A stretch of DNA of 64,000 nt from NCBI RefSeq assembly GCF_001854605.1, contig NZ_MKJU01000025.1, forward strand, positions 682,378 through 746,377, written 5' to 3'. Position 1 is the stretch's first letter. Each line of letters starts with the position of its first letter. This DNA comes from Pseudoalteromonas amylolytica. GTDB taxonomy: Bacteria > Pseudomonadota > Gammaproteobacteria > Enterobacterales > Alteromonadaceae. A program made the position numbers and the translations under genes. The notes below the pieces were generated by a model, which was given only the letters and a program-made list of their open reading frames with translations, was not told where the DNA came from and searched no databases. Shown piece after piece: positions 1 to 8,619 of the stretch.

Positions 1-625
1 TATCATTTGGAAGTGTAATAACTTCAACGCCATTAATTTCTGTTTTGTAGTCACTATTTGGCTGGGCTAAAAAGAAGTCTAGATTATGGCGAATCCCAAA
101 GTAAACATTTTCATTTTTAAGGTGTTTCGGAAGCAAAATACCGCATTGGTTAAAGCCGTGACGCTTAGCACTATTGAATATATCGGACGCGTTTTCATAC
201 GCTTGTTTACTATCGTTGGCAAAACTAACAATTAAACTATGTGTTGCCCTGTGCTTTCTTAACCACTTAGCAATGTTCTCAAACCAGTCTAAACGAGTAT
301 TCTCGCTGATTTCGATATAGAAGTTCCTGATCTTTAACACGGGGCTTGGCTCAATACTGATGGGTTGATATGCCACGAAGGACGGGACTTCTAATAACCA
401 TTTATTATGACGCAAAAAGTCCAAGTAACTTTTTACGACATCAGCATGTGCACTAAATCGGATCAGTATGTCTTGATAGTTGGTCTTTTTACAGGTGGCG
501 ATATATTCAATAACTTCTATAACACTCAGCGGAACGGATTGTACTTTTTCGTCATGTAGGTGCATCAGAAGGGCTTTTTTATATCCTTTACACCATGTCA
601 CAGCGGGGTTTATTATTATTTTCAT
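1..625 (-). CDS. gwsS: SPASM-type peptide maturase of a grasp-with-SPASM RiPP system (partial)
   Basis: The gene starts at 625 (ATG, preceded by AAAGGGG) and runs off the left edge, so only about 208 N-terminal residues are visible. The N-terminus has a WCKGYKKALL segment followed by an IP/VP-type helix region. I recognise this as the start of the SPASM maturases that partner ATP-grasp peptide ligases in grasp-with-SPASM systems. These proteins act on a ribosomal precursor in the cytoplasm. No CxxxCxxC radical-SAM motif is present in the visible part, where only isolated Cys residues occur (near 12, 49 and 152). The SPASM cysteines would lie in the missing C-terminus. It is the last visible gene of the precursor/ligase/small-ORF/maturase string, 12 bases after the small ORF. 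Family assignment comes from memory of the N-terminal pattern and from context. Confidence 0.6.
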   Translation of the reverse strand, partial: MKIIINPAVTWCKGYKKALLMHLHDEKVQSVPLSVIEVIEYIATCKKTNYQDILIRFSAHADVVKSYLDFLRHNKWLLEVPSFVAYQPISIEPSPVLKIRNFYIEISENTRLDWFENIAKWLRKHRATHSLIVSFANDSKQAYENASDIFNSAKRHGFNQCGILLPKHLKNENVYFGIRHNLDFFLAQPNSDYKTEINGVEVITLPND

Positions 626-637
626 TGTAATACCCCT

Positions 638-748
638 TTAAAATGTGAATGGTTTCTTCGCTATATTCCCTGCATACAGACAATCATAGTAGGTTAATGG
701 ATGTACATGGGAGATAGGCTTTGTTTGAAATAATAATATAAATGGCAT
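638..748 (-). CDS. 36-residue small protein between ligase and maturase genes
   Basis: A 36-codon frame begins with ATG one base after the ligase stop codon. It has a perfect AGGAGG ribosome binding site (755-760) inside the end of the ligase gene. The product begins MPFILLFQTKPISHVH and ends NIAKKPFTF. It has a hydrophobic N-terminus, two His, one Cys and a basic, aromatic C-terminus. It lacks a GG leader and any signal peptide I trust. The tight coupling and strong ribosome binding site argue that it is translated. It could be an accessory peptide, an immunity protein or a second substrate. I do not recognise a family. Confidence 0.5.
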   Translation of the reverse strand: MPFILLFQTKPISHVHPLTYYDCLYAGNIAKKPFTF

Positions 749-749
749 G

Positions 750-1712
750 TTAATCCTCCTGCATCAGCCAATGGGCAACGGCTTCGGTGATTTTCAGGCC
801 CGTTGCACTTTCTACCCAACCCCATTGTCCAATAGGGTTTAATTCAATAAATACATACTCATTTTTGCTGGTTAATATCATATCGATAGCACCAAATACT
901 AGGCCTAAATCGGCCATAAGGCTCAGTATTCTTTGTTGAATATCCTCTGGAAGTTGATAGGGGAAATAATTGACTTTCTGTAAATCAGATTCTCTAATAT
1001 CGACTTTATATTGGTTGTGTAAGTCAACTTCAGTGGCAGCGCTAAACAGTTTATTGCCTACCACAGTGATTCTCAGTTCCAACAGGCGATCTACTCTAGC
1101 TTGCAGTAGGGTTGGGCAAAGCGCTAAGTGAGTAAAATCCTGAGTGTGTTCATCAGTGATAGCACTGGTAAAAACCATAGAAAACCCATAATGAGAAATG
1201 GGCGCTTTCATAATTCTTTTAGTTATAACATCGCCATTACAAGCGCTATAGAACTTATCAGCACTGGTTTTACTCTGTGTAATGGTGGTGCTAGGAATGG
1301 TTAGTCCAACTTTTTTCGCTGTGCTCAATTGAACAATCGGGTTGTTTGCCTTGTCGTCACTCCATGGATTGTTCATCCATTGCGCTTCGGTGAGGCTTTC
1401 TAACCCTTTATATAAGGTTAAACATTCATCAACAATAAATCTTTGTTGATTCTCAGGTAACTGGCTGCTAGGTGTAATTGCACCTCGACGGCGTGCCCAT
1501 ACAGAGGTGACTTTATCGAGTTCTACAACACTTATACTGTTTACCCCTGATACATCTTCTATTTTTGAACCGTTATTTAAATCATATTCAAAATGAATAT
1601 TAGTGGGAATATCTTCACCATTTAAACGAAACCAAGGCTTATTATAAAAATTGAGAATATCTATAATTTCAGAAGTATTGGGTTCAATAAGCTGAGAAAG
1701 AATCAAGATCAT
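750..1712 (-). CDS. gwsG: ATP-grasp peptide ligase of a grasp-with-SPASM / graspetide-like RiPP system
   Basis: This 320-residue protein starts MILILSQ, the usual opening of GwsG/MvdD-like peptide ligases. It has an N-terminal preATP-grasp fold and a Lys-rich ATP-binding region around TKRIMKAPI (about residue 165). The C-terminal metal-binding signature FIELNPIGQWGWVE (about residues 290-303) carries the conserved E and N ligands. Such enzymes use ATP to join Asp/Glu side chains of the core peptide to Ser, Thr or Lys side chains. It lies about 177 bases downstream of the precursor gene and is followed immediately by the small ORF and the maturase. Length matches the family (about 310-330). 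A 19-codon frame (1709-1768) overlaps the start by ATGA but is not called. Confidence 0.78.
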   Translation of the reverse strand: MILILSQLIEPNTSEIIDILNFYNKPWFRLNGEDIPTNIHFEYDLNNGSKIEDVSGVNSISVVELDKVTSVWARRRGAITPSSQLPENQQRFIVDECLTLYKGLESLTEAQWMNNPWSDDKANNPIVQLSTAKKVGLTIPSTTITQSKTSADKFYSACNGDVITKRIMKAPISHYGFSMVFTSAITDEHTQDFTHLALCPTLLQARVDRLLELRITVVGNKLFSAATEVDLHNQYKVDIRESDLQKVNYFPYQLPEDIQQRILSLMADLGLVFGAIDMILTSKNEYVFIELNPIGQWGWVESATGLKITEAVAHWLMQED

Positions 1713-1889
1713 AGTGTGTTATGCTCATTATCAGTATCAAAAAGCAGTACGATAAATACTACTGGCATAGGATGTAGGCTTACTTTTAAAGGTTTTACGC
1801 TGAGCAAGCCCAGAACAAGAATGGAACGGTATAATCTAGAAATGGTGCTCGGTCATACAATTCCATTCTTTATAGGGTTAACAAATCAC

Positions 1890-2051
1890 TTAGAGGTGCC
1901 CGTTATCCCATTCAGTATCACAGACGCTTTTATCGCAGCTGTCTGTTAAGGTTGCTGTATTTGAAGGAGCTAAGTTGCCACCCGATACTTGAGCGAGTAG
2001 CTCTTCAGAATCGATGGGTTCAAAAGTAGTAGGCGTGGTTTTCTCTGTCAT
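1890..2051 (-). CDS. RiPP precursor peptide with double-glycine leader
   Basis: This is a 53-residue peptide. The start at 2051 is chosen because AAGGA lies 8-12 bases upstream; an in-frame longer version to 2108 lacks this. Residues 1-25 form an acidic leader ending LLAQVSGG, with Leu at -7, Val at -4 and Gly-Gly at -2/-1, as in leaders cut by C39 peptidase ABC transporters. The 28-residue core is rich in Thr/Ser and Asp/Glu and holds two Cys (SCDKSVCDTEW), which suits ester or amide side-chain links by the ATP-grasp enzyme encoded next. It is the first gene of the locus. No transporter is visible; it may lie left of the window. Confidence 0.7.
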   Translation of the reverse strand: MTEKTTPTTFEPIDSEELLAQVSGGNLAPSNTATLTDSCDKSVCDTEWDNGHL

Positions 2052-2388
2052 CTTAATATTCCTTATTAAAACTAATATGGTTGAAATGACACTCTTTGCA
2101 TGTTGCAAAGCTAGAACAAGTGAACATCTGTTCGAAAACGATAAACACTATACATCTGTTCATAGTGTCTGAAAGCGCAGCGCCGTGCTTTAAGATCAAT
2201 TTAAGCCTCAAATTAACCTTTAGTCAACAAAATAGTAATCTTAATTTTACATTGGTGTTATAGAGGTATTGTGAGTAGATAAATATAATGGGAGAGTATA
2301 AAAAAACAGCTAAACGGCAAGCGCTTAGCTGTTTGGATAGTTGTTATTATCAAGCAGTGAAGTGAGCTTCACCGTTTAATGTAGTTAG
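2052..2388. other. Intergenic region upstream of the RiPP precursor
   Basis: This 337-base AT-rich gap lies between the precursor start and the stop of the TonB receptor. It should hold the promoter of the RiPP locus and contains the receptor terminator at its right end. No further gene is supported. Confidence 0.5.
2301..2334 (-). terminator. Rho-independent terminator of the TonB receptor gene
   Basis: A perfect 10-bp stem AAACAGCTAA / TTAGCTGTTT has an 11-base loop. On the minus strand it is followed by a run of Ts (the A-run at 2301-2306). It lies 55 bases after the stop at 2389. Confidence 0.85.
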
Positions 2389-4917
2389 TTAAAAACTAAA
2401 ATTTACTTTCGCGTAGTAGGTCATGCCATCAAAGCCGTAGGGCAATGCGCGAAGTGGATAGCGCATCGCGCCATTGGTGATAAAGTTAAGTACTTCATCT
2501 TCGCCTAACTCATCAGGGGTTTCATCAAATAGGTTGTCGATACCAACAGACAGGTTAATGTTGTCATTGAGCTGGTAGCCCATGTTCACATCAACTAGCA
2601 CCGCTGATTCAACCACACTGGTATCTCGCCAGTCGTTAGTAGGAGATAGGAAGTCGGGCAGTGCAATGTGTTTGCCTGCAAAGTAGGTCACCTCAGTTTC
2701 ACCAAAGTAGTTGAATCTAAGTAATGAACTCCACTTATCTTGCTGATAATCGAACGTCAGTGTGGCGCGCTCTTGTGGTTGGCCATGAGTTAAGAAAGAA
2801 CGACGTTGTTCATCCAGCGCGATACCCTCAGGGATCCCCACAGGCGAGTTTACTTTGTCAATATCTGTTTTGTTCTTGTTGGCAGCAAAGGCAATGTCTA
2901 AATCACCACTGGCCAGTTCCATGGAGTAAGAGGCGATGAAATCAACCCCAGTTGTTGTTGAATCCAGCGAGTTAGAGAAGAAGTTACCCTGTACAGCACC
3001 TGTTGCAGCTAATGCCGCATTAGCCGCAGGGAAGTTTTGTAACTCTTCGCTGTCAACACCGATAAAGCTACCTAGGTTTATACGGTCATAGATTTTGATC
3101 TGATAAAAATCTAAGGTAATAGATAAGTCGTTACTGGCATCCCAGGCAAAGCCTAAGTTGTAGTTATCTGATGACTCAAGTTTTAGGCCATCAACGCCTA
3201 GCGCCGCCGGAAATGCTGAACCTGCAGTGGCGGTGTAAGAGGTAGCCAATGAGCCGTCGCCACCTAAGGTGGTGGTAAATGCCGTATAACCTGATTGTTG
3301 TAGCGAAGGGGCTCTGAAACCTGTTGATGCTGCCGCGCGTACAGCAAAGTCTTCGGTGACTTCATAGCGAGTTGCCAGTTTCCAAATCGTGTCATCATTT
3401 GAGTTTGAAACGTCTTCATAACGTAGCGCAGCGCTCACTAACCAGTCTTCATTTAACAGCGTTTCAGCTTCAACGTATACTGCATAGCTTGAACGGTCTG
3501 CTTTATTGGCTGCATCTGGTCTAAGCCCTTGATAAGCTTGAAAACCGCAGTCTGCGAAGACTTCAGGGTCGATAACCGATGGGAATGAGCGGTCAGCATT
3601 GGCAAGGCCACAGGCGTATGAGGCAACTTCACCTGGTACAATTTCGTAGTTTTCTTTGCGGTATTCAGCGCCAATAGAAAGGTAAATCGGCTCGGCACCC
3701 GATCTATCAATAATACCAGTGATATCTAAGTTGGTTGTCCATTGGTCAAATCTAAAGCCTCCCGAGTAACCACCCTTAGGCCCCGCGTTGTCGGCAATAT
3801 CTTGCGCCGAGGCATTTGGGTTGTCTGCTAAGTATTGGGCAGCGTATGAAGCATTAATAGTATTTGACGATGAGTAATCGTATTGGTTTTCACCATATAC
3901 GCTTGATAGATCAAAGGTCCAATCAGGATTGATGTCGCCTTTGAAACCCACGGCAAAAGAAATATCTTGCGCTTCATTGTCGATTCTTGGCAAGAAACCA
4001 TCTGGGTAAACCTGTGGGACGTTTCTTTCAGCGCGGTTAAAATCACGGTAAAAGCCGTTACCAAAAGCGGTGCGATTCGAGAATCCCGCAAAAGAGTAAA
4101 GCTCTTTGCTGCCAACAGGCAGTGCGGCGTTATAGAATACAGACACAAACTCGGTGTCTGAGTTACCCTGACGCCAACGCACCTCATCTGATAACTCACC
4201 CGGTGCGATTGTTGATGAACCGCCCGTGTCGCGCTGTGCTCGGTTAGTACCATCGCCGTCTCGGTATTCTAATGAGACGTTAACAAATCCGCCTTCTTTA
4301 CCAATGTCAAAACCTCGGTTTAGGCCGAATGAGTAAGTGTCACCATCACCTTCACCCGTTGCACCGCCTTGGAAGAAGCCAGTGGTCACCCCAGTGCTAT
4401 CGTTCAGTGATAAGTTGATAACACCCGCAATCGCATCTGAGCCATAACGTGCAGCGGCACCATCCCTTAAAATTTCAACATTTTTAAGCGCCATTAATGG
4501 GATAGAATTCATATCCGTACCTGCAGCACCCGCACCTACGGTGCCTGACAGGCCAAATATTGCTTGGGTGTGTCTGCGTTTACCGTTGATCAACACTAAA
4601 GTTTGATCTGGTTGTAAACCGCGTAGCGTTGCAGGGCGGAATAGATCCGAGCCATCAGAGACTTGCGTTCGGCTAAAGTTAAATGATGGCGCAATGGATT
4701 GTAGGCTTTGGCCCAGTTCGGTAAAGCCGCCTTTATTGAGCTGTTTAGTATCTAAAATATCGATTGGGGAGGTGGATTCGGTGGCGGTACGGTTTGACAC
4801 TTTGGAACCAAGTACGGAAATGGTTTCAATGTTTTCGTCATTGGCTTGTTGAGCCATCGCGCAGGTGCTTGCAAATAAAGCAAGCGCCACTGGAGAAAGT
4901 TTAATAGGTCCTGTCAT
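2389..4917 (-). CDS. TonB-dependent outer membrane receptor
   Basis: This 842-residue protein has a signal peptide (residues 1-22, cut near AMA-QQ). A plug domain follows, with the TonB-box-like segment ETISVLGSKV, the plug motif LRGLQPDQTLVLINGKRRH and DGAAARYGSDAIAGVINL near residue 160. A large beta-barrel ends in the C-terminal aromatic motif FSF. It imports a scarce substrate across the outer membrane using TonB-ExbBD energy. The plug resembles the carbohydrate/peptide class of Alteromonadales rather than classical siderophore receptors, but the substrate cannot be read from sequence. It is transcribed divergently from dnaE2 and ends in its own terminator, so it is monocistronic. Confidence 0.93.
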   Translation of the reverse strand: MTGPIKLSPVALALFASTCAMAQQANDENIETISVLGSKVSNRTATESTSPIDILDTKQLNKGGFTELGQSLQSIAPSFNFSRTQVSDGSDLFRPATLRGLQPDQTLVLINGKRRHTQAIFGLSGTVGAGAAGTDMNSIPLMALKNVEILRDGAAARYGSDAIAGVINLSLNDSTGVTTGFFQGGATGEGDGDTYSFGLNRGFDIGKEGGFVNVSLEYRDGDGTNRAQRDTGGSSTIAPGELSDEVRWRQGNSDTEFVSVFYNAALPVGSKELYSFAGFSNRTAFGNGFYRDFNRAERNVPQVYPDGFLPRIDNEAQDISFAVGFKGDINPDWTFDLSSVYGENQYDYSSSNTINASYAAQYLADNPNASAQDIADNAGPKGGYSGGFRFDQWTTNLDITGIIDRSGAEPIYLSIGAEYRKENYEIVPGEVASYACGLANADRSFPSVIDPEVFADCGFQAYQGLRPDAANKADRSSYAVYVEAETLLNEDWLVSAALRYEDVSNSNDDTIWKLATRYEVTEDFAVRAAASTGFRAPSLQQSGYTAFTTTLGGDGSLATSYTATAGSAFPAALGVDGLKLESSDNYNLGFAWDASNDLSITLDFYQIKIYDRINLGSFIGVDSEELQNFPAANAALAATGAVQGNFFSNSLDSTTTGVDFIASYSMELASGDLDIAFAANKNKTDIDKVNSPVGIPEGIALDEQRRSFLTHGQPQERATLTFDYQQDKWSSLLRFNYFGETEVTYFAGKHIALPDFLSPTNDWRDTSVVESAVLVDVNMGYQLNDNINLSVGIDNLFDETPDELGEDEVLNFITNGAMRYPLRALPYGFDGMTYYAKVNFSF

Positions 4918-5050
4918 AACTACTACTCTGTTGATTATTATTTATCTTAATTAATTTGCTGCGACAGCACGGTGTCATAAAAAAAAATGCGGTGCAATGA
5001 CTTTGTTTTTAAATCAGAAATATTTAATAATTTTTTCTGTGGTTTTAAGC

Positions 5051-5067
5051 ATGGCTATTTTAGCCAT
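5051..5067. promoter_or_regulatory. Inverted repeat in the receptor/dnaE2 divergent region
   Basis: ATGGCTA-TTT-TAGCCAT is a perfect 7-bp inverted repeat in the divergent intergenic region. It may be an operator for the TonB receptor or for dnaE2. Its function is inferred only from position. Confidence 0.3.
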
Positions 5068-5123
5068 AGAAGGCTCATCGTACCGTGCTTGAGGATCATT
5101 GATCTTTGCGCTTAAATACTAAA

Positions 5124-5143
5124 TACTGTGTTTATGTACAGTA
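5124..5143 (+). promoter_or_regulatory. LexA (SOS) box of dnaE2
   Basis: TACTGTGTTTATGTACAGTA matches the gammaproteobacterial LexA consensus CTGT-N8-ACAG with the flanking TA...TA arms. It ends 19 bases before the chosen dnaE2 start. Repressor binding here would block transcription until DNA damage. It also argues against the upstream TTG at 5106 as the start, since the box would then lie inside the coding region. Confidence 0.88.
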
Positions 5144-5162
5144 TTTTTTGTTCTTGTCGTTT

Positions 5163-8100
5163 ATGCGCTATGCCGAACTATTTTGTCAAAGTAACTTTTC
5201 GTTTTTACAAGGCGCTTCTCATCCAGAAGAGCTTATCAAGCAAGCCGACTTTTTGGCCTATGATGCGTTGGCTATTTGCGACGAATGCTCCGTGGCAGGA
5301 GTGGTACGAGCCTATCGAACTATAAAAGATAATAAGCTCACTATTAAGCTGATAGTTGGGAGTTTTTTTCAATATCAATCATTACAGTTTGTACTACTGA
5401 GTCCGAACCGCCAAGCTTATGCTGAGTTATGTCGCGTGATAAGCAATGCGAGAAAGCGTTGTGATAAAGGAAGTTATGAGTTGAGCCTGTGGGATATTAT
5501 GTCGATAAAGCAGTGTCTCATCATTTGGCTCCCCACCTTTGATGAACAAGACATTCACTGGGGGGCGTGGTTTAAGCAATATCACCAAGAGCGGGTCTGG
5601 CTGGGTGTGCAGCGCCACCTCAAGCATAACGACAAAGCTTATATTAATCACTGCAAGCAACTTGCGAAGCAATATGCCATCACAATAACAGCCTGTGGTG
5701 GCGTACTGATGCATGTTAGTGAGCGGCAAAAACTACAGCATACGCTCACCGCGATTAGGCACAACTGTGCGGTACAAGAACTTGGCGAGAAGCTGCTATC
5801 AAACACCGAGCGAGCGCTGCGCAGCAAAGTTAAACTGAGCAAATTGTTTAGCGCTCAGTGGTTAAATACTGCGTGTGACATTGCTGCACGGTGCACTTTT
5901 GATTTGGGACGTTTGCGATACGAATACCCGAGTGAGTTGGTGCCGCAAGGCCATACTGCAATGAGCTATTTGCGATGCTTGGTGAATGAGGGTAAACAGC
6001 TGCGCTTTGTTGATGGTGTGCCCGATGACATTGAAGCGTTGATTGAAAAAGAGCTTACATTGATTGAACAGCTGAATTATCCCTATTTCTTTTTAACCAT
6101 TCACGATGTCGTGATGTTTGCTAAGCGACAAGGTATTTTATACCAAGGCCGAGGTTCTGCGGCTAACTCAGTGGTGTGTTACTGCTTGCAAATTACAGCG
6201 GTTGACCCTCGTCAGGTCTCGGTACTTTTTGAGCGTTTTATCAGTCAAGAGCGTAACGAACCACCCGATATTGATGTGGACTTTGAACATCAACGCCGTG
6301 AAGAAGTGATCCAATATATTTATCAAAAATATGGTCGGGAGCGGGCGGCACTGGCTGCAACGGTGATCACTTATCGGTTTAAAAGTGCTGTGCGAGACGT
6401 TGGCAAGGCCTTAGCGATGGATAGCACACAGCTGGATTACTTTATTAAGCAAGTAAATCGCCGCGACAGGTTGGTATCTTGGCAATCACAATTGCATGAG
6501 TTGGGCTTGGATGCAAACTCTTATCAAGGGCAGCTTTTTATTGAATTGGTGAATGAGATTTTGGGATTCCCCAGACACCTTTCTCAACATGTGGGTGGCT
6601 TTGTTATTTCATCAGGGCCTTTATATGAACTGGTGCCTGTTGAAAATGCAGCCATGGAAGCGCGTACCGTGATCCAATGGGATAAAGACGATCTAGAAAG
6701 TTTGTCTTTATTGAAGGTAGATATCTTAGCGCTGGGTATGTTGAGTGCAATAAGAAAGTGTTTTGACTCCATTGAGCGGCACTTTGACTATGCTTGGAGC
6801 ATTGCAGATATTACCCGTTTAGGGGATGATCCTCAGGTTTACGGCATGTTGCAAAAAGCCGATACGGTAGGCGTTTTTCAAATCGAATCCCGTGCCCAGA
6901 TGAGCATGCTACCGAGGTTAAAACCCGCCTGTTACTACGATTTAGTAATACAAATTGCGATTGTACGCCCAGGTCCAATCCAAGGAGGTATGGTACATCC
7001 GTTTTTGCAACGCCGCGCAGGGGAGCAACCTGTAAGCTACCCCTCTGATGATGTGAAGTCTGTTCTATCTCGTACTTTAGGAGTGCCTATTTTTCAAGAG
7101 CAGGTTATTAAATTGGCTATGGTTGCGGCAGGGTTTAGTGGCGGAGAAGCGGATAAGTTGCGACGTGCAATGGCCTCATGGAAGAAAACGGGAGAGCTGT
7201 TACAGTTTAAAGATAAATTACTAAGCGGTATGCAGCAAAGGGGTTACTCACAGCGCTATGCTGAGCAAATATTTGCCCAAATCTGTGGTTTTGGCGAATA
7301 TGGTTTTCCTGAGAGTCACTCGGCTTCTTTTGCTGTATTGGCCTATAGTTCAGCGTGGTTGAAATATTACTTTCCGGCGTTTTTCTATACTGCACTGTTA
7401 AATAGCCTGCCAATGGGGTTTTATAGTGCATCGCAATTATCTCAGGACGCACGGCGTCATGGTGTGGTTATATTGCCTGTTTGTGTCAATGCCTCTCATC
7501 ATGATCATGAAGTTCTTCAATATGAACACAGTTTTGCAGTTCGTTTGGGGCTAAGAATGATAAAAGGGTTGAAAACAGACGCGATCACAATACTGCTAAA
7601 GCGCCGCCCTGTAGGGGGCTATCAAAATATTCAGCAATTAAGCAAAGCAGGGGTGGACTCACATAGTATGGAACTACTGGCTTCAAGCAATGCTCTGGCG
7701 TGTTTTTCTGGTGGCCGCTATAGCGCAAGGTGGCAGTTGATGAATAAAGATATGGACTTACCCCTGTTTGCCAATAGCGATTATTTCGAAGAGCTTGTGT
7801 TAGCACCACAGGGTGAGGGAAGTGAACTGGATAATGTGCTTGAGGATTACGCGGTAATGGGCCTGACGCTACATAAGCACCCAATTACACTATTGGATGA
7901 AGCTGGGCGGTTAGGGCGATTTACACGTATGGCGCAACTTAGCCGTATAGCGGATCAACAGCTTGTCACGGTGGTAGGCGTAGTGACGGGAAAACAAGCA
8001 CCGGGCACCGCCGCAGGAGTTACATTTTTCACATTGGAAGATGATACTGGCAATATCAACGTGATAGTGTGGTCAGCAACTGCTCGGGCGCAGAAGCAGG

Positions 8101-8240
8101 CTTATCTGAGCGCCAAGATATTGGAGGTAAAAGGGGTGTTAGAGCGCAGTGGCGAAGTAATTCATGTTATCGCTGGTCGGCTGCTTGACCGCAGTGATTT
8201 ATTACAGGATTTAAAAAGTGACTCTAGGCAATTTCATTAG
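5163..8240 (+). CDS. dnaE2: Error-prone DNA polymerase III alpha-like subunit DnaE2
   Basis: A translesion C-family polymerase made after DNA damage. The start at ATG 5163 (MRYAELFCQSNFSFLQG) gives about 1025 residues, the normal family length, and leaves the LexA box upstream. The frame could extend to a TTG at 5106, but that part has no family similarity. The N-terminal PHP domain has QSN where replicative DnaE has a metal-binding HxD/HxH, as in DnaE2. The palm has the catalytic EPPDIDVDF motif near residue 380 and the third acidic residue in VDILALGML. A C-terminal OB fold (VVGVVTGKQAPGTA) binds single-stranded DNA. DnaE2 usually works with ImuA and ImuB encoded just upstream; neither is here, so any partners must be elsewhere. 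No clear ribosome binding site precedes the start. Confidence 0.93.
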   Translation: MRYAELFCQSNFSFLQGASHPEELIKQADFLAYDALAICDECSVAGVVRAYRTIKDNKLTIKLIVGSFFQYQSLQFVLLSPNRQAYAELCRVISNARKRCDKGSYELSLWDIMSIKQCLIIWLPTFDEQDIHWGAWFKQYHQERVWLGVQRHLKHNDKAYINHCKQLAKQYAITITACGGVLMHVSERQKLQHTLTAIRHNCAVQELGEKLLSNTERALRSKVKLSKLFSAQWLNTACDIAARCTFDLGRLRYEYPSELVPQGHTAMSYLRCLVNEGKQLRFVDGVPDDIEALIEKELTLIEQLNYPYFFLTIHDVVMFAKRQGILYQGRGSAANSVVCYCLQITAVDPRQVSVLFERFISQERNEPPDIDVDFEHQRREEVIQYIYQKYGRERAALAATVITYRFKSAVRDVGKALAMDSTQLDYFIKQVNRRDRLVSWQSQLHELGLDANSYQGQLFIELVNEILGFPRHLSQHVGGFVISSGPLYELVPVENAAMEARTVIQWDKDDLESLSLLKVDILALGMLSAIRKCFDSIERHFDYAWSIADITRLGDDPQVYGMLQKADTVGVFQIESRAQMSMLPRLKPACYYDLVIQIAIVRPGPIQGGMVHPFLQRRAGEQPVSYPSDDVKSVLSRTLGVPIFQEQVIKLAMVAAGFSGGEADKLRRAMASWKKTGELLQFKDKLLSGMQQRGYSQRYAEQIFAQICGFGEYGFPESHSASFAVLAYSSAWLKYYFPAFFYTALLNSLPMGFYSASQLSQDARRHGVVILPVCVNASHHDHEVLQYEHSFAVRLGLRMIKGLKTDAITILLKRRPVGGYQNIQQLSKAGVDSHSMELLASSNALACFSGGRYSARWQLMNKDMDLPLFANSDYFEELVLAPQGEGSELDNVLEDYAVMGLTLHKHPITLLDEAGRLGRFTRMAQLSRIADQQLVTVVGVVTGKQAPGTAAGVTFFTLEDDTGNINVIVWSATARAQKQAYLSAKILEVKGVLERSGEVIHVIAGRLLDRSDLLQDLKSDSRQFH

Positions 8241-8619
8241 TCTATAAAGTCTCACTTTATTGTTTTTAAAAACTAAATAATAAACGACTTGCCGAGAGCA
8301 AATGATTGACAGTGTACTTTCAATGCTGAGGTGGCTATTAGCCCAGTTTTGTGTGCCAGACATCAAATGTAACATTTTGGTCGTAAAAAAAATGAGATTG
8401 GTCATTAATTTGTCTGTCTAAAAAAAATTTAGAAAAGCATTTGGTGTAGTAAATAACTTGTTGATTTTAAATTTTTATTTTTAATTTTGCTTGCGAAAAC
8501 GGAAATTATACGCAGGAAAATGTTAGAAAAGTGTCGAATTGTACACCGCGTAAATATGTGATAGAACAATGCTGGTTAATTAAAACAATAACTTACACTA
8601 CAACAGGGAAAAGCAAACA
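8241..8619. other. Long AT-rich intergenic region
   Basis: This 379-base gap between dnaE2 and the next TonB receptor is very AT-rich with several A and T runs (for example 8421-8428 and 8461-8485). It should hold the receptor promoter. No terminator with a clean stem was found after dnaE2 and no coding region is supported. Confidence 0.5.

Noticed and set aside
1709..1768. 19-codon ORF on the minus strand overlapping the ligase start by ATGA
   Set aside because: No convincing ribosome binding site and too short to judge; noted only as possible coupling.
1716..1949. Plus-strand frame opposite the RiPP precursor
   Set aside because: It runs against the precursor, has no ribosome binding site and its product looks like random composition.
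5106..5162. Upstream TTG start for dnaE2
   Set aside because: It would place the LexA box inside the gene and add residues without family similarity.
8302..8421. 39-codon plus-strand ORF in the dnaE2-receptor gap
   Set aside because: Poor start context and low-complexity AT-rich codons; no sign of a real protein.
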